Notes: generated by a model from the sequence alone, not told the origin. A stretch of 64,000 nt of DNA from Anniella stebbinsi (GCA_029215795.1 JARDYH010000002.1:130393001-130457000); one strand, 5' to 3'; positions 11,367 through 23,579 are shown, counted from the first letter of the stretch. Numbers and translations are program-made.

Positions 11367-12700
11367 AGATATTGGACTAGATCATGGCAGACTGGCGTCC
11401 TTCATACATGGTGGTCTAAAAGCTCTGACACCATCTTTGCCCACCCACTAATTGTTTCGCTCACACAAGGTCTTCCTACCTCCCCACCTCTCCAGCTTCA
11501 TCTACCATTTTGTTTGCAAGTTTGCTTTGAAAAAATGTTACCCATTGTATCCCATGAGCTATACATGAGGGGGTACCAAAGCCAATCCCCAAACCTTGTA
11601 CATCTTTAATAATGGGTCAGGCTTTACTACAGATCCAAAATGCTAAATCTTGAGATGACCCTTTGTTCCTTCCAATTCTATTATTAAACACACAATCCCA
11701 TGCATGTTTTGACAGAAAATCTGGCTAAACATGCATAGGATTGTGCCCTAAGTAAACTTCTGGGGGCAACATTTTGTTCCGAAAAATATTGTTTCAATGT
11801 GCACTTTGTTACATAAAGATGCATAGATAACTCAAGGGTCATTTTTTTTAAAAAAAAGTCATTGCATTTCAATCAATCCAGGCATTTCATTGTGATGTCC
11901 ATGCTAATCTCGTAATTATCTGTTGGAATTTGAAACAATGACAAACTGTACTTTCAAAACATAAATGGATCACAAACAAAATAAACTTGAAAGACATTTT
12001 GGTGTGTTGATTTTTTAAAAAAAAAAACGACAACGGGGAGAATAGACGTGGAAACCACAAAAAGAACATGTTGCAACTAAGAGCTTTGATGCAATGGAAT
12101 GTTGTTTAGATATCACTCTCTTACATAAAAGAAGATATTAGCACAGCTGAAATGGAGAAGCACTTGAAAGCTCGCAAACACTATTTGCTTTTGCAATCTA
12201 CCAAAACCATCATAGAATTTGAATTTTCCTCCTTGTTAGAATGTGTACGTTCATTTCTCAACAAATATTCCTGGTTGTATTGTACATACAATCAGGACAA
12301 CAACCAAATAATGATAAATCAACCGGACGAAATTCAGACAATTTGTCCTTTCCTTTTGGGGATGTATCTTACTGTTTGCTCACTTTGCTTTGCCATTTTG
12401 TTCTGTAGATAATGTGCCTTGAAAAACTTGCAGTCATAGCTAGAAGGTTGAGAGAAGATTTCATAACATCCTTGAGTGGCCACAAATATGTCACGTAGAG
12501 CAAACGGCAAATGCAGAACTTTGTTCTGAAGAGTTTTGTGGGAAACTGAAAGAGGTTTTAAGAAGACTAAGGGAATTTCTCAGAAGAGTTTCAAACATTC
12601 TTAGGATGGTGCCAGATTTCGTCTAAACCAAGAAACCTTGAACTCCCACCAAATGTCTGTGGCAATAAAATGAGCTACCTTTGTCAGAAGGGTTCCCTGC
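11367..12700. other. non-coding stretch
   Basis: Contains caatcccatgcatgtttt / aaacatgcataggattg, a small inverted pair at 11692-11748 probably from a MITE. Otherwise no recognised feature. The 86-residue open frame at 12152-12412 shows no family motif. Confidence 0.4.
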
Positions 12701-13812
12701 ATATAAGGATGTCAGAGAAATCTGCAACAGATTCAAATGAATTTGTATTTCTATGAATCTGACGTGCAGATTACAGAGTGGACCAGTTTTTTCCAAGTCA
12801 TGGACTTCTGCAGAATTGCAGAAAAGTGTATTGTTTCATTATTTTTGGTTGGGATATGCACAAATTCAGACTTGTGCCATTGCCTATTAGCATGAGTGTG
12901 AATTAGCACAAATGCACACTTGTACTAATGTGCATTCCACTTGTGCAAGTGGAACAAAATTGTCATACATCCCTTTGAAAAACTGATTCTCTCATTGAGT
13001 GGACAACACAATAAAAGACAATCCAAACACAGATCGAATGAATCATAGAATCATAGAGTTGGAAGGGGCCTATAAGGCCATCGAGTCCAACCCCCTGCTC
13101 AATGCAGGAATCCACCTTAAAGCATACCGGACAGATGGCTGTCCAGCTGCCTCTTGAATGCCTCTAATGTGGGAGAGCCCACCACCTCCCTAGGTCATTG
13201 GTTCCATTGCTGTATTGCTCTAACAGTCAGGAAGTTTTTCCTGATGTCCAGCCGGAATCTGTTTTCCTGTAACTTGAGCCCATTATTCCGTATCCTGCAC
13301 TCTAAGATGATGGAGAAGAGATCTTGGCCCTCCTCTGTGTGACAACCTTTCAAGTATTTGAAGAGTGCTATCATGTCTTCCCTCAGTCTTCTCTTCTCCA
13401 GGCTCAGCATGCCCAGTTCTTTCAGTCTCTCCTCATAGGGCTTTGTTTCCAGACCCTTGATCATCCTCGTTGCCCTCCTCTGAACACGCTCCAGCTTGTC
13501 TGCATCCTTCTTGAAGTGTGGTGCCCAGAACTGGATGCAATGCTCAAGATTTTATTTATTTATTTTATTATTATTACTGGTTAAGATAAGGCTTAACCAG
13601 TGCAAATGGAGGGGAATCAGTACCTCGCACAATTTGGAAGCTATACTTCTATTAATGCAGCCCAAAATAGCATTTGCCTTTTTTGCAGCCACATCACACT
13701 GTTGGCTCATATTCAGCTTGTGATCTACAACAATTCCATGATCCTTCTCGCATGTAGTATTACTGAGCCAAGTATCCCCCATCTTGTAACTGTGCATTTG
13801 GCTTCTTTTTCC

Positions 13813-14132
13813 TAGGGTGACCAGATAAAATCCAGGTCAGGGCTCATGTAACTTTAACAGTTGTAGAGAAAAGGGAATTTCAGCCATTGTCATTTGTATG
13901 CAATTAGTTCCTGGTGATATTGCCTCTTCATCACAACAGTGAAAGTTGCAGGCACTATACTAGAATGACCATATACAAAAGAAGGCAGGGCCCCTGCACC
14001 TTTAACTGTTGTGATGAAGAGGGAATTTCACCAGGAACTAATTGCATACAAATGACAATGGCTGAAATTCCCTTTTCTCTACAACTGTTAAAGTTACATG
14101 AGCCCTGACCTGGATTTTATCTGGTCAGCCTA
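13813..14132. mobile_element. palindromic hAT-like MITE (gggtgacca family) inside CR1
   Basis: The ends are tagggtgaccag and ctggtcagccta. The two halves mirror each other through gggctcatgtaactttaac and gttaaagttacatgagccc. The flanks ctttttcc and catttatc agree at 5 of 8 sites. The insertion falls within the CR1 coding region and post-dates it. Confidence 0.8.
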
Positions 14133-14686
14133 CATTTATCCCTATTAAATTTTGTTCTGTTGTTTTCAGCCCAGCACTCCAGCCTATCAAGATCACTTTG
14201 AAGTTTGTTTCTGTCTTCCAGGGTATTAGCGATCCCACCCAATTTTGTGTTGTCTGCAAATTTAATAATTATTCCCTGCACCTCCACATCCAGCTCATTA
14301 ATAAAAATGTTGAAGAGCACTGGGCCCAGGACTGAGCCCTGCAGTACCCTGCTCGTTGTCTCCCCCCAGTGTGAGAAGGTACCATTGATAAGCACTCTTT
14401 CAGTCCTATTCTGTAGCCAACTGTGGACCCACCTAATAGTTGTTCCATCTAGCCCACTTTTTACAAGTTTGTTAATCACAATGTCATGGGGCACTTTGAC
14501 AAAAGCTTTGCTGAAGCCAAGATATAGTATGTCCACAGCATTCCCACAGTCCACAAGGGAGGTTACCCGATCAAAAAATGAGAACAGATTCATCTGACAT
14601 GATTTGTTCTTGACAAATCCATGCTGGCTTCTAGTAATCACTGTATTGTTTTCAATGCAGATTGACTTCTTTATAATCTGCTCCAA
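14117..14686 (-). pseudogene. reverse-transcriptase core of the CR1 copy
   Basis: A 189-residue open frame. SQHGF is at residues 20-24, a degraded motif A at 56-67 (G57 and V63 where the family has Asp), motif B QGSVLGP at 116-122 and motif C FADNTK at 143-148 with Asn146 replacing the second Asp. In an active non-LTR retrotransposon the motif A and C aspartates bind the catalytic metal ions, so this copy is inactive. The last residues come from the MITE that truncates the frame after KFNRDKC. Confidence 0.85.
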
Positions 14687-15687
14687 AAATCTCCCAGGGA
14701 TGGATGTCAGATTGACTGGTCTGTATTTCCCAGGTTATTTCTTTTTTCCCCTTTTTAAAGATAGGGACAACATTAGTCCTCCTCCAGTGGTCCGGCACTT
14801 TACCTGTCTTCCATGATTTCGCTAAGATAACTTACAGTGGTTCTGAGAGTTCTTCTGCTAGCTCCTTTATTACTCTAGGATGCAGTTTGTCAGGCCCTGG
14901 AGATTTGAACTTGTTCAAAGAAATTAGGTGTTCCTTGACCATTTGTTTATCAATCTCAAACTGCAGTCCTGCCCCTTCAGCTTGTACTTCACTTTTTCCA
15001 GGGTGGTCATAGACCCGCTTTTGGGAGAAGACTGAACCAAAGTAGGAATTGAGCACTTCAGCCTTTTCTTTGTCATCTGTTACCAATTTGCCATCCTCAT
15101 TAAGCAGTTGAACCACCATTTCTTTTCTCTATCTTTTACTATTCACGTATCTGAAGAAAGCCTTTTCATTGCTTTTAGCATCCCTCGCTAGCCTCAGCTC
15201 CATCTCAGCTTTAGCCTTCCTGACACTATTCCGGCATTTTTGTGCTACTTGTTTGTACTCTTCTTTTGTAGCCTGGCCTTCCTTCCACTTCCTATATGTA
15301 TCCTTTTTTATTTTCAGGTCATCTCTGAGCTTTTTGTGGAGCCACATTGGTTTCTTCTGTTGTCTTCTATCTTTTTTTCCTTTTGGAATTGTTTGTAATT
15401 GTGCCTTTAAAATTTCCTTTTATAAAAAAAAACCTCACCCATCTTGGACTCATTTTCTCATTAGAGTCCCTTGCCATGGGACCCTAATAACAAAATCCAT
15501 ACAACCCTGCCTGCATCTTTTCAGCACATATTTAGGTGGAAGGAGGTGGGATCAATAGGTTCATCCCTGCTCTCCCACACCCAATTGGCAATCACGTAGC
15601 AGGAGGGGGAAAGAGAGAAAGCTTGAAGAGGGTTTTAGAATGTGATACATCAATGTCAAATTTTCAGGACCAGAAGCCAATGAAGGG

Positions 15688-15819
15688 CAGTGGCTTTGGT
15701 TTCGGTGGGGCTGTGAAGCCATCCTGGGCTTCAGTCAGGAACTATCAAACTTGCTGAAACCAAAGCCCCGCAATAGTTTCATCCCCTTGGATGGCTCCTT
15801 TAGAGATGGCTCCTTTAGA

Positions 15820-15861
<42 letters not shown>

Positions 15862-16000
15862 TATAACCCGCCTCTCCCTTCGGATCGAGGCGGGGAACGC
15901 AATGTAAAATACAAAAATCACGAACAGTTAAAAAAAATTAAAAACAAGAGAAAATGCATCAGAATGGATTCACAGCCCCACCAAAATCAGAGCTACCAGA
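15688..16000. mobile_element. cagtggctttgg-type palindromic MITE split by an L2-like tail
   Basis: The left half gcagtggctttggtttcgg and ggctgtgaagccatcctggg and the right half gattcacagccccaccaaaa and cagagctaccag mirror each other and resemble 6197-6424. An (ATT)n-led LINE or SINE tail (about 15817-15958) interrupts it. Confidence 0.55.
15817..15958 (-). mobile_element. L2-like LINE or SINE 3' tail, minus strand
   Basis: (ATT)n, then tataacccgcctctccc and ggatcgaggcgggg, which is the reverse complement of the tail at 3961-4136. Confidence 0.65.
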
Positions 16001-16148
16001 AGCATTAGAAGCATTTCTAGAAGCATTTCCTAGACTGAATACATAATGCTGTACTAAGGAAAAACCTCCAGATAACAGCAACCTTGGCACTTTATTTAGC
16101 CATGCTCTAACAAAGATAAAGAAACAGAAATTAATAATTGTCTTAATA

Positions 16149-16467
16149 TAGGGTGACCAGATAAAATCCAGGTCAGGGCTCATGTAACTTTAACAGTTGT
16201 AGAGAAAAGGGAATTTCAGCCAGTGTCATTTGTATGCAATTAGTTCCTGGTGAAATCCCTCTTCATCACAACAGTTAAAGTTGCAGGCACTACACTAGAG
16301 TGACCATATACGAAAGAAGGCAGGGCCCCTGCAACTTTAACAGTTGTGATGAAGAGGGGATTTCACCAGGAACTAATTGCATACAAATGACACTGGCTGA
16401 AATTCCCTTTTCTCTACAACTGTTAAAGTTACATGAGCCCTGACCTGGATTTTATCTGGTCACCCTA
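16149..16467. mobile_element. palindromic hAT-like MITE (gggtgacca family)
   Basis: Complete copy with ends tagggtgaccag and ctggtcacccta. Exact 8-bp target duplication tcttaata at 16141-16148 and 16468-16475. Inner mirrored halves flank a central gagtgaccatatacgaaa, which itself looks like a second terminus, so the element may be a head-to-head composite. Confidence 0.88.
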
Positions 16468-16879
16468 TCTTAATAATTATATTGGTTATAAGAATTAGAA
16501 CACAATTCAAAAATCTAGGGCTGAGTCAAAATGGCACATCGAAATTTACCGATCAAGTCATAGAAAGGTATCATTTTGCAGGGAGGATGGGGAGGGATCC
16601 AGTAGGGGTAAAGGATTCTGACCTGGACCACCTCCAGGACCTCAAACTGGTACAAAAAAGATGCACAAAGATAAGCCAAGAAGGGATGTGTTTTGATTTC
16701 CTCCTATAATGGTTAATCACAGCCTATAAAGGAGAAGCTTCCATGCTGGTCATGGTGTTAATCCATCATGCCCATTTGCCTCCAATTCTAAAAGCTTCAT
16801 TTTTCCTGAACAGAAATATCCATTCATAGATTAAATTTGAATGGTTGTCAGAGAGACGGTGAATGCATTGACTAGTATT

Positions 16880-17010
16880 CAATGTCAGTCCTACTTAGAG
16901 TAGACCCATTGAAATGACTAGGATGTCAGTCATGAGTAACTTAAGTCCCATTCATTTCAATGGGTCTGCTTTAAGTAGGACTAACATTAGAAGCTCCCCT
17001 TTGGATCCAA
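16880..17010. repeat. cccattgaaatgac-type palindromic MITE
   Basis: tcctacttagagtagaccc is mirrored by gggtctgctttaagtagga about 70 bp later. Confidence 0.65.
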
Positions 17011-17159
17011 GGCCCTTCAGTTAATCAACGTCCCCACAACAGGGGATGGAGTAGGGGGAGACTAATCCAATGGAAGAGCGGGGACAGTTCTTTTCCTTCT
17101 TATTAGAAAGGATGGCAAGGATTTTTTTAAAAATCACCCATAACCTATATATGACAAAA

Positions 17160-17206
17160 AGAAGAAGAAGAAGAAGAAGAAGAAGAAGAAGAAGAAGAAG
17201 AAGAAG
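17160..17206. repeat. (GAA)n microsatellite
   Basis: About 15 GAA units. It produces the arginine-rich frame at 17070-17297, which is not a gene. Confidence 0.95.
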
Positions 17207-18020
17207 GTGCTTCTTGTTGGTTCAGTTGTTCTCGTTGGAGCCATCAACACAGCTGATGCAAGACATGCTACATGGATTAGCTAATTCTACCAACTAGTCA
17301 CGTCTATAGTCCTCATCTGTCTATTGTGTCATGTCTTGATCATCATTGCACTTGTACAAATCATCTCCTGTCCACATTGCAAAAGGGATGTACTGTGTGC
17401 ATCAAACGTCTTCCAAATACCGTGGAACTGCAAACTTGCATCTTGAAGCTGAACCTTGCATCCGGATGCTGTGCTCCACACTCTTTTTTGTACAATGGCG
17501 CCAGAGGGACCCCTGTTTGCAAAGAGAAAAGCAACTGGGAAATGCAGATCATGAATCTCTAGCATATAAGAATCCTGTAGCCACTGATGTCAATAAGGAA
17601 TTGCGGAAGGGGAACACAACAGAGGATGACCCCAAATACCTGCTCCCCCAGGATAATTTCACGCACCCCTCATCCCCTGAGTATTTAGTGTGGTTGTGAG
17701 TGGGTGTGCTCATTTTTCTTGACAAGGACCAACTCAGACAGATTTATTGCTCTGTTTCCCAATGGTAGTGTTTGCAACACCTGTTGCTATCATCTGTAAG
17801 GGGGAAAAACTGCAATAGGTTATATGGACCAAGATACATAGCAGATTGCCTTCTCTTCTATGTTACTAGGAGGCTTTACATCATTCCAAAATGAATGGAA
17901 TGTCACTATAAAGAACCTCATTGATGGGCCTTCTATGTGATGGTACCTACCCTCTGGAGTAAACTAATCACGTCACTCCATTTAGGCCTGTAATGTTGCA
18001 TAGATGCCCCCTTTACAGTG
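17207..18020. other. non-coding stretch
   Basis: Overlapping open frames on both strands (60-117 codons) show no recognisable domain or repeat. Chance frames are likely. Confidence 0.35.
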
Positions 18021-18340
18021 CAGGCTGACCATATGAAAAGGAGGACAGGGCTCATGGAACTTTAACAGTTGTAGAGAAAAGGGAATTTCAGCAGGTGTCA
18101 TTTGTATGCAATTCGTTCCTGGTGAAATTCCCTCTTCATCACAACTGTTAAAGTTGCAGGGGCCCTGCCTTCTTTTGTATATGGTCACTCTAGTATAGTG
18201 CCTGCAACTTTAACTGTTGTGATGAAGAGGGAATTTCACCAAGAACTAATTGCATACAGATGACACTGGCTGAACTTCCCTTTTCTCTACAACTATTAAA
18301 GTTACATGAGCCCTGACCTGGATTTTATCTGGTCAGCCTA
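18021..18340. mobile_element. palindromic hAT-like MITE (gggtgacca family), diverged ends
   Basis: caggctgaccatatgaaaag at the left and ttatctggtcagccta at the right, with the same mirrored interior as the 16149 copy. No convincing target duplication. Confidence 0.75.
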
Positions 18341-19064
18341 CTTTAAGCCACCATTTATGCAATATTAAATTTATGGAAAAACATGAGCTGCTATTTTGCA
18401 GAGAAATGGTGACTTGCTGATGGGATGGGCAGCTGCTTGCCACTCATTGGGCACCCATGGGTGCCCAAGGACCATGATGCAACTCACACTGCATTCTGAA
18501 CAGGGGCACCTGGCTGGTGGGGGATCAGTGAATGGGGCACAAGGCAGGCATGGGTCAGTTTGCCCATCTCTAGATTCTTCTAATCCAATTGGCTAGCCAA
18601 ACTACATTACCTATTTTTCCAGTGCTTTTTTCTTACTCTGAAGTAAGTGTGGGGGTAACCATTTTGATCTGGACCCTAGCCAATGGATAATAGTCCTGAT
18701 GTAGATCTACCCCTCCCCTTTCTTAGCACCTGCTGCTAACATAGGGAAAAAGCTCCCATTTGTTTCACGGGGAGCTTTTCTCTCCTTAATAGGGAGCTCC
18801 AAAGTTGCTCCAAAGAGCAGAACAATGGAAAATTTGTAATGCATTGCTCCCACTTAGGAAATAAGACCAACTAATTTAAAACTTAATTTAAACTCCTTAG
18901 GGATTTTAAGCATTATATAAATATTAATAAATACATAAATGCATCTTTAAGATCTAGGATGGAATTTGAAGCATCCCTAGTTAAAAATTAGACAAGAGTT
19001 TATCTGTGAGAGAGATGGCACCACCTACCATTGGCTTCTCCACTCCCCCTTTTTAAAGTTACAC
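18341..19064. other. non-coding stretch
   Basis: A possible LINE tail (attatataaatattaataaa) at 18909-18935 and an inverted pair around 18745-18800 (aaaaagctccc / ggggagctttt). Nothing else is recognised. Confidence 0.35.
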
Positions 19065-19377
19065 TAGGGTGACCATATGAAAAGGGGGACAGGGATCCTG
19101 TCTCTTTAACCATTGTATTGAAAAGGGAATTTCAGCATTTGTATACATGCAGCACCTGGTGAACTTCCCTTTTCATCACAACAGTTAAAGCTGCAGGAGC
19201 TCTGCCTAGCATGATCAGATACAAAAGAAGGCAGGTCACCTTCAACTTTAACTGTTGTGAAGAAGAGGGAATTTCACCAGGTGCTGCAGGCATACAAACC
19301 ACAACTGCTGAAATTCCCTTTTCAATACAACCGTTAAAGATACAGGAGCCCTGTCCTCCTTTCCATAGGGTCACCCT
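19065..19377. mobile_element. palindromic hAT-like MITE (gggtgacca family), variant
   Basis: Ends tagggtgaccatatgaaaag and ccatagggtcaccct, with target duplication agttacac at 19057-19064 and 19378-19385. The interior is mirrored as in the other copies but diverged. Confidence 0.8.
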
Positions 19378-19385
19378 AGTTACAC

Positions 19386-20160
19386 ACGCCCAGTTCCTTC
19401 AGCTTTCCTGTGTATGTTCCAGCTTTGCAACTTCATAGGAAGGTGACCTGAACTAGCAACCTTGAAATAGCTAATCTCGATTTCCACTTCAGAAAGTAGA
19501 ATGAATATTTTGGCTTTCCCGCACCCATCTTGGGAGCCTCCTTTCCTTCTCTCATTAGCCTTTCAAGTGTGAACATGCACAATTCTTTCCCCTTTTCTGC
19601 CCTGCTCCCTAGTTATTCCCATTCTCTAAAAGACATGAACTTGGGAGCAGAGAGTCAGGTAAAGCAATTTCTTATCCAATTCCCACAATGGAAGAAGCAA
19701 AGATATTTTTACCTGGACAGACTGTCAAAGTGTCCTCTCTTTGATAGGTTCATGTTGCTTCCCATCCCACCTAAAGTACATACTGAACGTTTTTCTCTGG
19801 CTGTCTCATTTCTGCACACTTGATATAAAAACAAAGGGGGCAGCCTTACACCATGGTGCAACAAAACAGAAGGCAGGTATGTGCAAAGCAGAGGATGAGT
19901 TCATTCTAAATCTGCTGCTTCTTAAAGACTGCATTGCAACCAGTATGGGTATGGATAGGCACACTTACCCAACCCTGATCCAGTATTAATCTGGATTTAT
20001 GAGATGAATTTCCAGGGTGCCCAATGATATAATCTCTATGAGGCAGGGCCTCTGGTTTGAGGCCTGACATGACATTTTCTAGAGTTGTGTCTGCTGCTGC
20101 CAGCAACACCTGTTCAAGAAAGTAAATTTACCATGGCTCCGAGCATCATGTTGTTACATA
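19386..20160. other. non-coding stretch
   Basis: No gene or repeat recognised. Open frames of 67-97 codons show no motif. Confidence 0.35.
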
Positions 20161-20164
20161 TATG

Positions 20165-20560
20165 TCAGAACATAAGAAGATACATGCTGGATGAGAACAA
20201 GGGTTGAGCTAGTCAGCATTCTGTTCACACAGTGGACAACTAGGGCTAGATCTACACTACTGCTTTATAGTGGTATTGAAGTGCACTGATAACTGTTGGG
20301 GCACAAGCCACATCCCATATATCGCTTTCATGGTGGTATAACCTGCATTTTATTCCACATTCCACAAGCAGTACATGAGTGCAACAGCATCTTCCTGGCC
20401 ATGTTCCTCAAAACTGGTGTAGATACCTCTGATACGGGAGGTAGCATAGAGCCATCAGTGACTAGTAGCCATTGATAACCTTAGCCTCCATGAATGTATA
20501 TGCCCCCCCTTTAAAGCCATCCAAATTGGTGGCCATCGCTACAGCTTCGTAATGTAATGC
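20165..20560 (-). mobile_element. CR1-type LINE 3' end split by a MITE
   Basis: agaacataagaagatacatg and cacacagtggacaac (left) and ggaggtagcata...ccatccaaattggtgg (right) match 10095-10496. The insert is at about 20241-20425. Confidence 0.65.
20241..20425. mobile_element. gatctacac-type MITE
   Basis: gctagatctacactactg at the left is mirrored by ctggtgtagata at the right. It contains gcacaagccacatccc and gtggtataacc words shared with 41064-41194 and 52526-53138. Confidence 0.55.
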
Positions 20561-21126
20561 TGCCAGAAAGAAGTAGGAGATGGCCTGATGTGCTCTTAAA
20601 GGACTTTTTGGTGCAGGAGGAGGCACCGTCACCCACTTGCACCATAGAACTACCTATATCTAACTCAATAGAGTCATCTCTATAGTGCAGACAAACTGCC
20701 CTCTTCCACCACGGAGTCCTGTCACAGTGGACTAGAGTGTCTCTCACCGGTTTCTGGCAGAAGAGAGGGAAGATCACCTGTTTTCTTATCTGTGATGATA
20801 TCACTGGAGTGGGGGAGAAGTTGAAGCCCCTTCCCCACCTCAGCAATCTACAGCAGCATCACTGAGATGGAAAAGAGGCTTTAAACTTGCCCCCATCCCA
20901 GCATAGGGTTGTTTGATAATTCCATTCATGTTCGCAAAACATGTGAAAATGTCTTGTTCAAAACCCTGAAATATGAACATGAGCAGGAGAACATGTTCTC
21001 TGAAAATGTTCACAAATTTAGGTTCATGCGTGAAAAAAATGTGTACTTAAAAAAGTGAGCTTTCTTTGAAATGCATTTTCAAGCTGTAGTAATTGGGGGT
21101 AAGTGTACACCTTTGAAAAATGCACA

Positions 21127-21560
21127 TTGAGGTAAGTAAATAATTTATTTGTGTAGCAAAAGCCATTACAATAAATAAAACACATAACAAAAAAAAGAGC
21201 AAAATACATGTCAGTTTAAAACAATAATAAAACAATAATAAAGGGATTACTCATCAAGACAGTTCAACTTGTCACAAAATTTCCTCCTTGGAATTGCTGC
21301 TCTGAAACCTTTTCAGAAACCTGGCATAATCTATCCCCCAATATAAAAATTGATCAGATACCCGTCAGATCTGCCTGATGGCAGGTCTAAATCCCTAAAC
21401 AAGGCTGTCCTTAAATCTACATAAATTGGGCAGACGAGCAGATAGCGAGGGAGGTCTTCAGACAGGTTCGCCCTGCATGGGCAGATGCTTTGTTCGTAGG
21501 GAAACTGACAGTGGCGTCCAGAGTGTGGACTTTTCCCATTCAGAAATTCATACATTTGAA
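21127..21560 (-). mobile_element. LINE 3' fragment of uncertain clade
   Basis: The minus strand at 21331-21570 encodes a frame with CPCRANLSEDLPRYLLVCP, a Cys-rich segment typical of the C-terminus of some non-LTR retrotransposons. The tail at the left edge is AT-rich (aaataatttatttg). The copy sits inside an AT-rich relic repeat (20920-21840), apparently splitting it. Confidence 0.5.
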
Positions 21561-21840
21561 AACTGTGCATGAAAACATTTGAATACTATTCATGCTTTTT
21601 CTTTTTTTTCTTCTTTTTTTGCAATAGGAGAAAAGTACATACATTTAAAACATGTGCATAATTGATGCATACATAAGAGAAAACACGCATGAAAATAAAC
21701 ATGATTTTTTACGCAGGGGGAAACCCTTGCAAAGCTCGTAATCTAATACATACATGAGTTGGAACAAGCTTTGAGCTGGAAATTGGAAAACCATGATGAG
21801 CTAAAGTTTTGATGATTCACACATCTCCAGTTTCCAAGAA

Positions 21841-22310
21841 ACTGCTAACAATCCTTCTTACATTAAATCTGTGAAAATAATCAGTTTTCATTGGGAAGAC
21901 CTGAGCTCAATGCTTAATGCTCCCCTTGACCTCAATGGGGCCTGCAAATATGTATATCTGGTTGGATCGCTTCTGCTTCCTGAAATACCCTAAGAAACTG
22001 AGCAGGGGGAATCTGGGGATGATATTTCTTTGGGAGGGCCATGTCCCCTATGCCCCACTCCCCAGCTGCACAGCTGACAGAAACATCACTTCAGGTTTAG
22101 GGAAGTGTAACGCTGTTTGTGCAGAATGCTGCGTGCTGTTGACCACAATCGCAGCTGAGTCAGACAACCGAAATGGAAAGAGGACAAGGCTTCTTTTGTA
22201 ATACACCCTCAGTTATATCGGAAGGCTTCAGAAAGGTTCTACCTGCATAAGTGGATGACGTCTTACAATGCTGGGGGAAACATTTCTCCTGTACCAAATC
22301 ACAACATTCC
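21841..22310. other. non-coding stretch
   Basis: The 94-codon frame at 21917-22201 shows no recognisable motif. Nothing else seen. Confidence 0.3.
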
Positions 22311-22344
22311 AGCTATGGCCATTTCGATTACCCTTATCACACCC

Positions 22345-22425
22345 ATAGCTTGAATGCTGGTACATAAAGTCTTAAATGGCTTGGTACTTGGGCACCTGAA
22401 GAAATGTTTACAAGGCCTGTGTCAA
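22345..22425 (+). mobile_element. possible L2-like LINE fragment
   Basis: The frame MLVHKVLNGLVLGHLKKCL resembles the VLVxKALNGLGPxYLKERL motif of the L2 C-terminal region, also visible at 57300-57360 and 58560-58660. Very short. Confidence 0.35.
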
Positions 22426-23087
22426 GGGCAGGCATTGCTGATGACCCACTCCACAGGAGGGGCACCACCAATGGTGGTGATGAGAAAGAGGAGAGGAGAT
22501 GCCGCTGCCTACTTGCTTCCTGGCTCTCTGCCTTCAGCAATGATGAGACAGAGGAGGAGGAGCAACAGCAGCTGGTGACTATGGTGGTGAGAAGGTAAGC
22601 TCACTGAAGAAGGTGGACCATTGAGGTGATCTTGTTCACAGGCCCTCAGAAGCCTTTAGCAGGCACTGTGTCAAGGCTGGATGTTGGGAACAGCCAGCAG
22701 TGAGTTAGGAGGAGCCATGAGATCAAACTCAGGGAGTCATACCTGTGGAACATGCAGAAGCACATCAGAGCCAAGAAGACCGTCTCGCTCAGATGAAGTC
22801 CCAGCCCAAACAAAAATCCCTTTAAAACCCTTCCTGTGGCTAGGGCCAGTCCAGAGCTTGAGAGTACTTGGTTGCCAGAAAAAAAAATGTTCTAAGCTGC
22901 AGTTCTGATAGCTCACCACAAGTTCATAGTTGTAGCTCTGGCAGCTCCTGACAACCTGCCTTTGTTAATGAATGTCCATGGCATTTGTCAATAAATGCTC
23001 CAGCTTAGCTAGTATAAGCTTTGCCCTGCCATGACACCTTGTCATCTAAAGGACTGCTAAATCCTCACAGTGAAAAAGCTTGCATAT
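22426..23087. other. non-coding stretch
   Basis: No recognised feature. Confidence 0.35.
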
Positions 23088-23095
23088 TGCTATCA

Positions 23096-23415
23096 TAGGG
23101 TGACCAGATAAAATCCAGGTCAGGGCTCATGTAACTTTAACAGTTGTAGAGAAAAGGGAATTTCAGCCATTGTCATTTGTATGCAATTAGTTCCTGGTGA
23201 AATTCCCTCTTCATCACAACAATTAAAGGTGCAGGCACTATACTAGAGTGACCATATGCAAAAGAAGGCAGGGCCCCTGCAACTTTAACTGTTGTGATGA
23301 AGAGGGAATTTCACCAGGAACTAATTGCATACAAATGACACTGGCTGAAATTCCCTTTTCTCTACAACTGTTAAAGTTACATGAGCCCTGACCTGGATTT
23401 TATCTGGTCACCCTA
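23096..23415. mobile_element. palindromic hAT-like MITE (gggtgacca family)
   Basis: Complete copy with exact 8-bp duplication tgctatca at 23088-23095 and 23416-23423. Ends and mirrored interior as in the 16149 copy. Confidence 0.88.
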
Positions 23416-23579
23416 TGCTATCACTATCACTATATCATTTATGAGGGATATATGGGAATTATGGTTTGGGAGTGAACTCTCGTTGGATTTAACCAGTTTG
23501 GTCTTGGCAAATTTCATTCCACTTGCCCCCCACCACCCACTGGCATCAACTCAATCTGTGGCAAGTCAATCCAATGCAC

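Larger units (their letters stand above)
13041..15485 (-). pseudogene. CR1-type LINE, 5'-truncated and dead, interrupted by a MITE
   Basis: Read on the minus strand from about 15485: a linker region with LMRKRVQDG-like words, a segment before the reverse transcriptase (15129-15347), the N-terminal palm region (14832-15119, with KSPGPD(K)LHPRV), the reverse-transcriptase core (14117-14686), the thumb and C-terminal region (13195-13797, with [16 protein letters not shown]), and a 3' tail at 13041 of atcatagaatcatag form. The core keeps SQHGF, QGSVLGP and KFNRDKC. It has lost the motif A aspartates (LGFSKAFVKV) and has FADN where FADD is expected. Frames are broken in several places and a palindromic MITE sits at 13813-14132. 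It cannot encode active enzyme. Confidence 0.85.
12704..15512. mobile_element. older MITE split by a CR1 insertion
   Basis: The left part (12704-13040) matches 5461-5770 (caacagattcaaatga, acacagatcgaatg). The right remnant (about 15486-15512) carries the expected end, caaaatccataca. The CR1 at 13041-15485 separates the two parts, so this repeat is older than the CR1. Confidence 0.5.

Noticed and set aside
17070..17297. Arginine-rich short protein
   Set aside because: Produced by the (GAA)n microsatellite.
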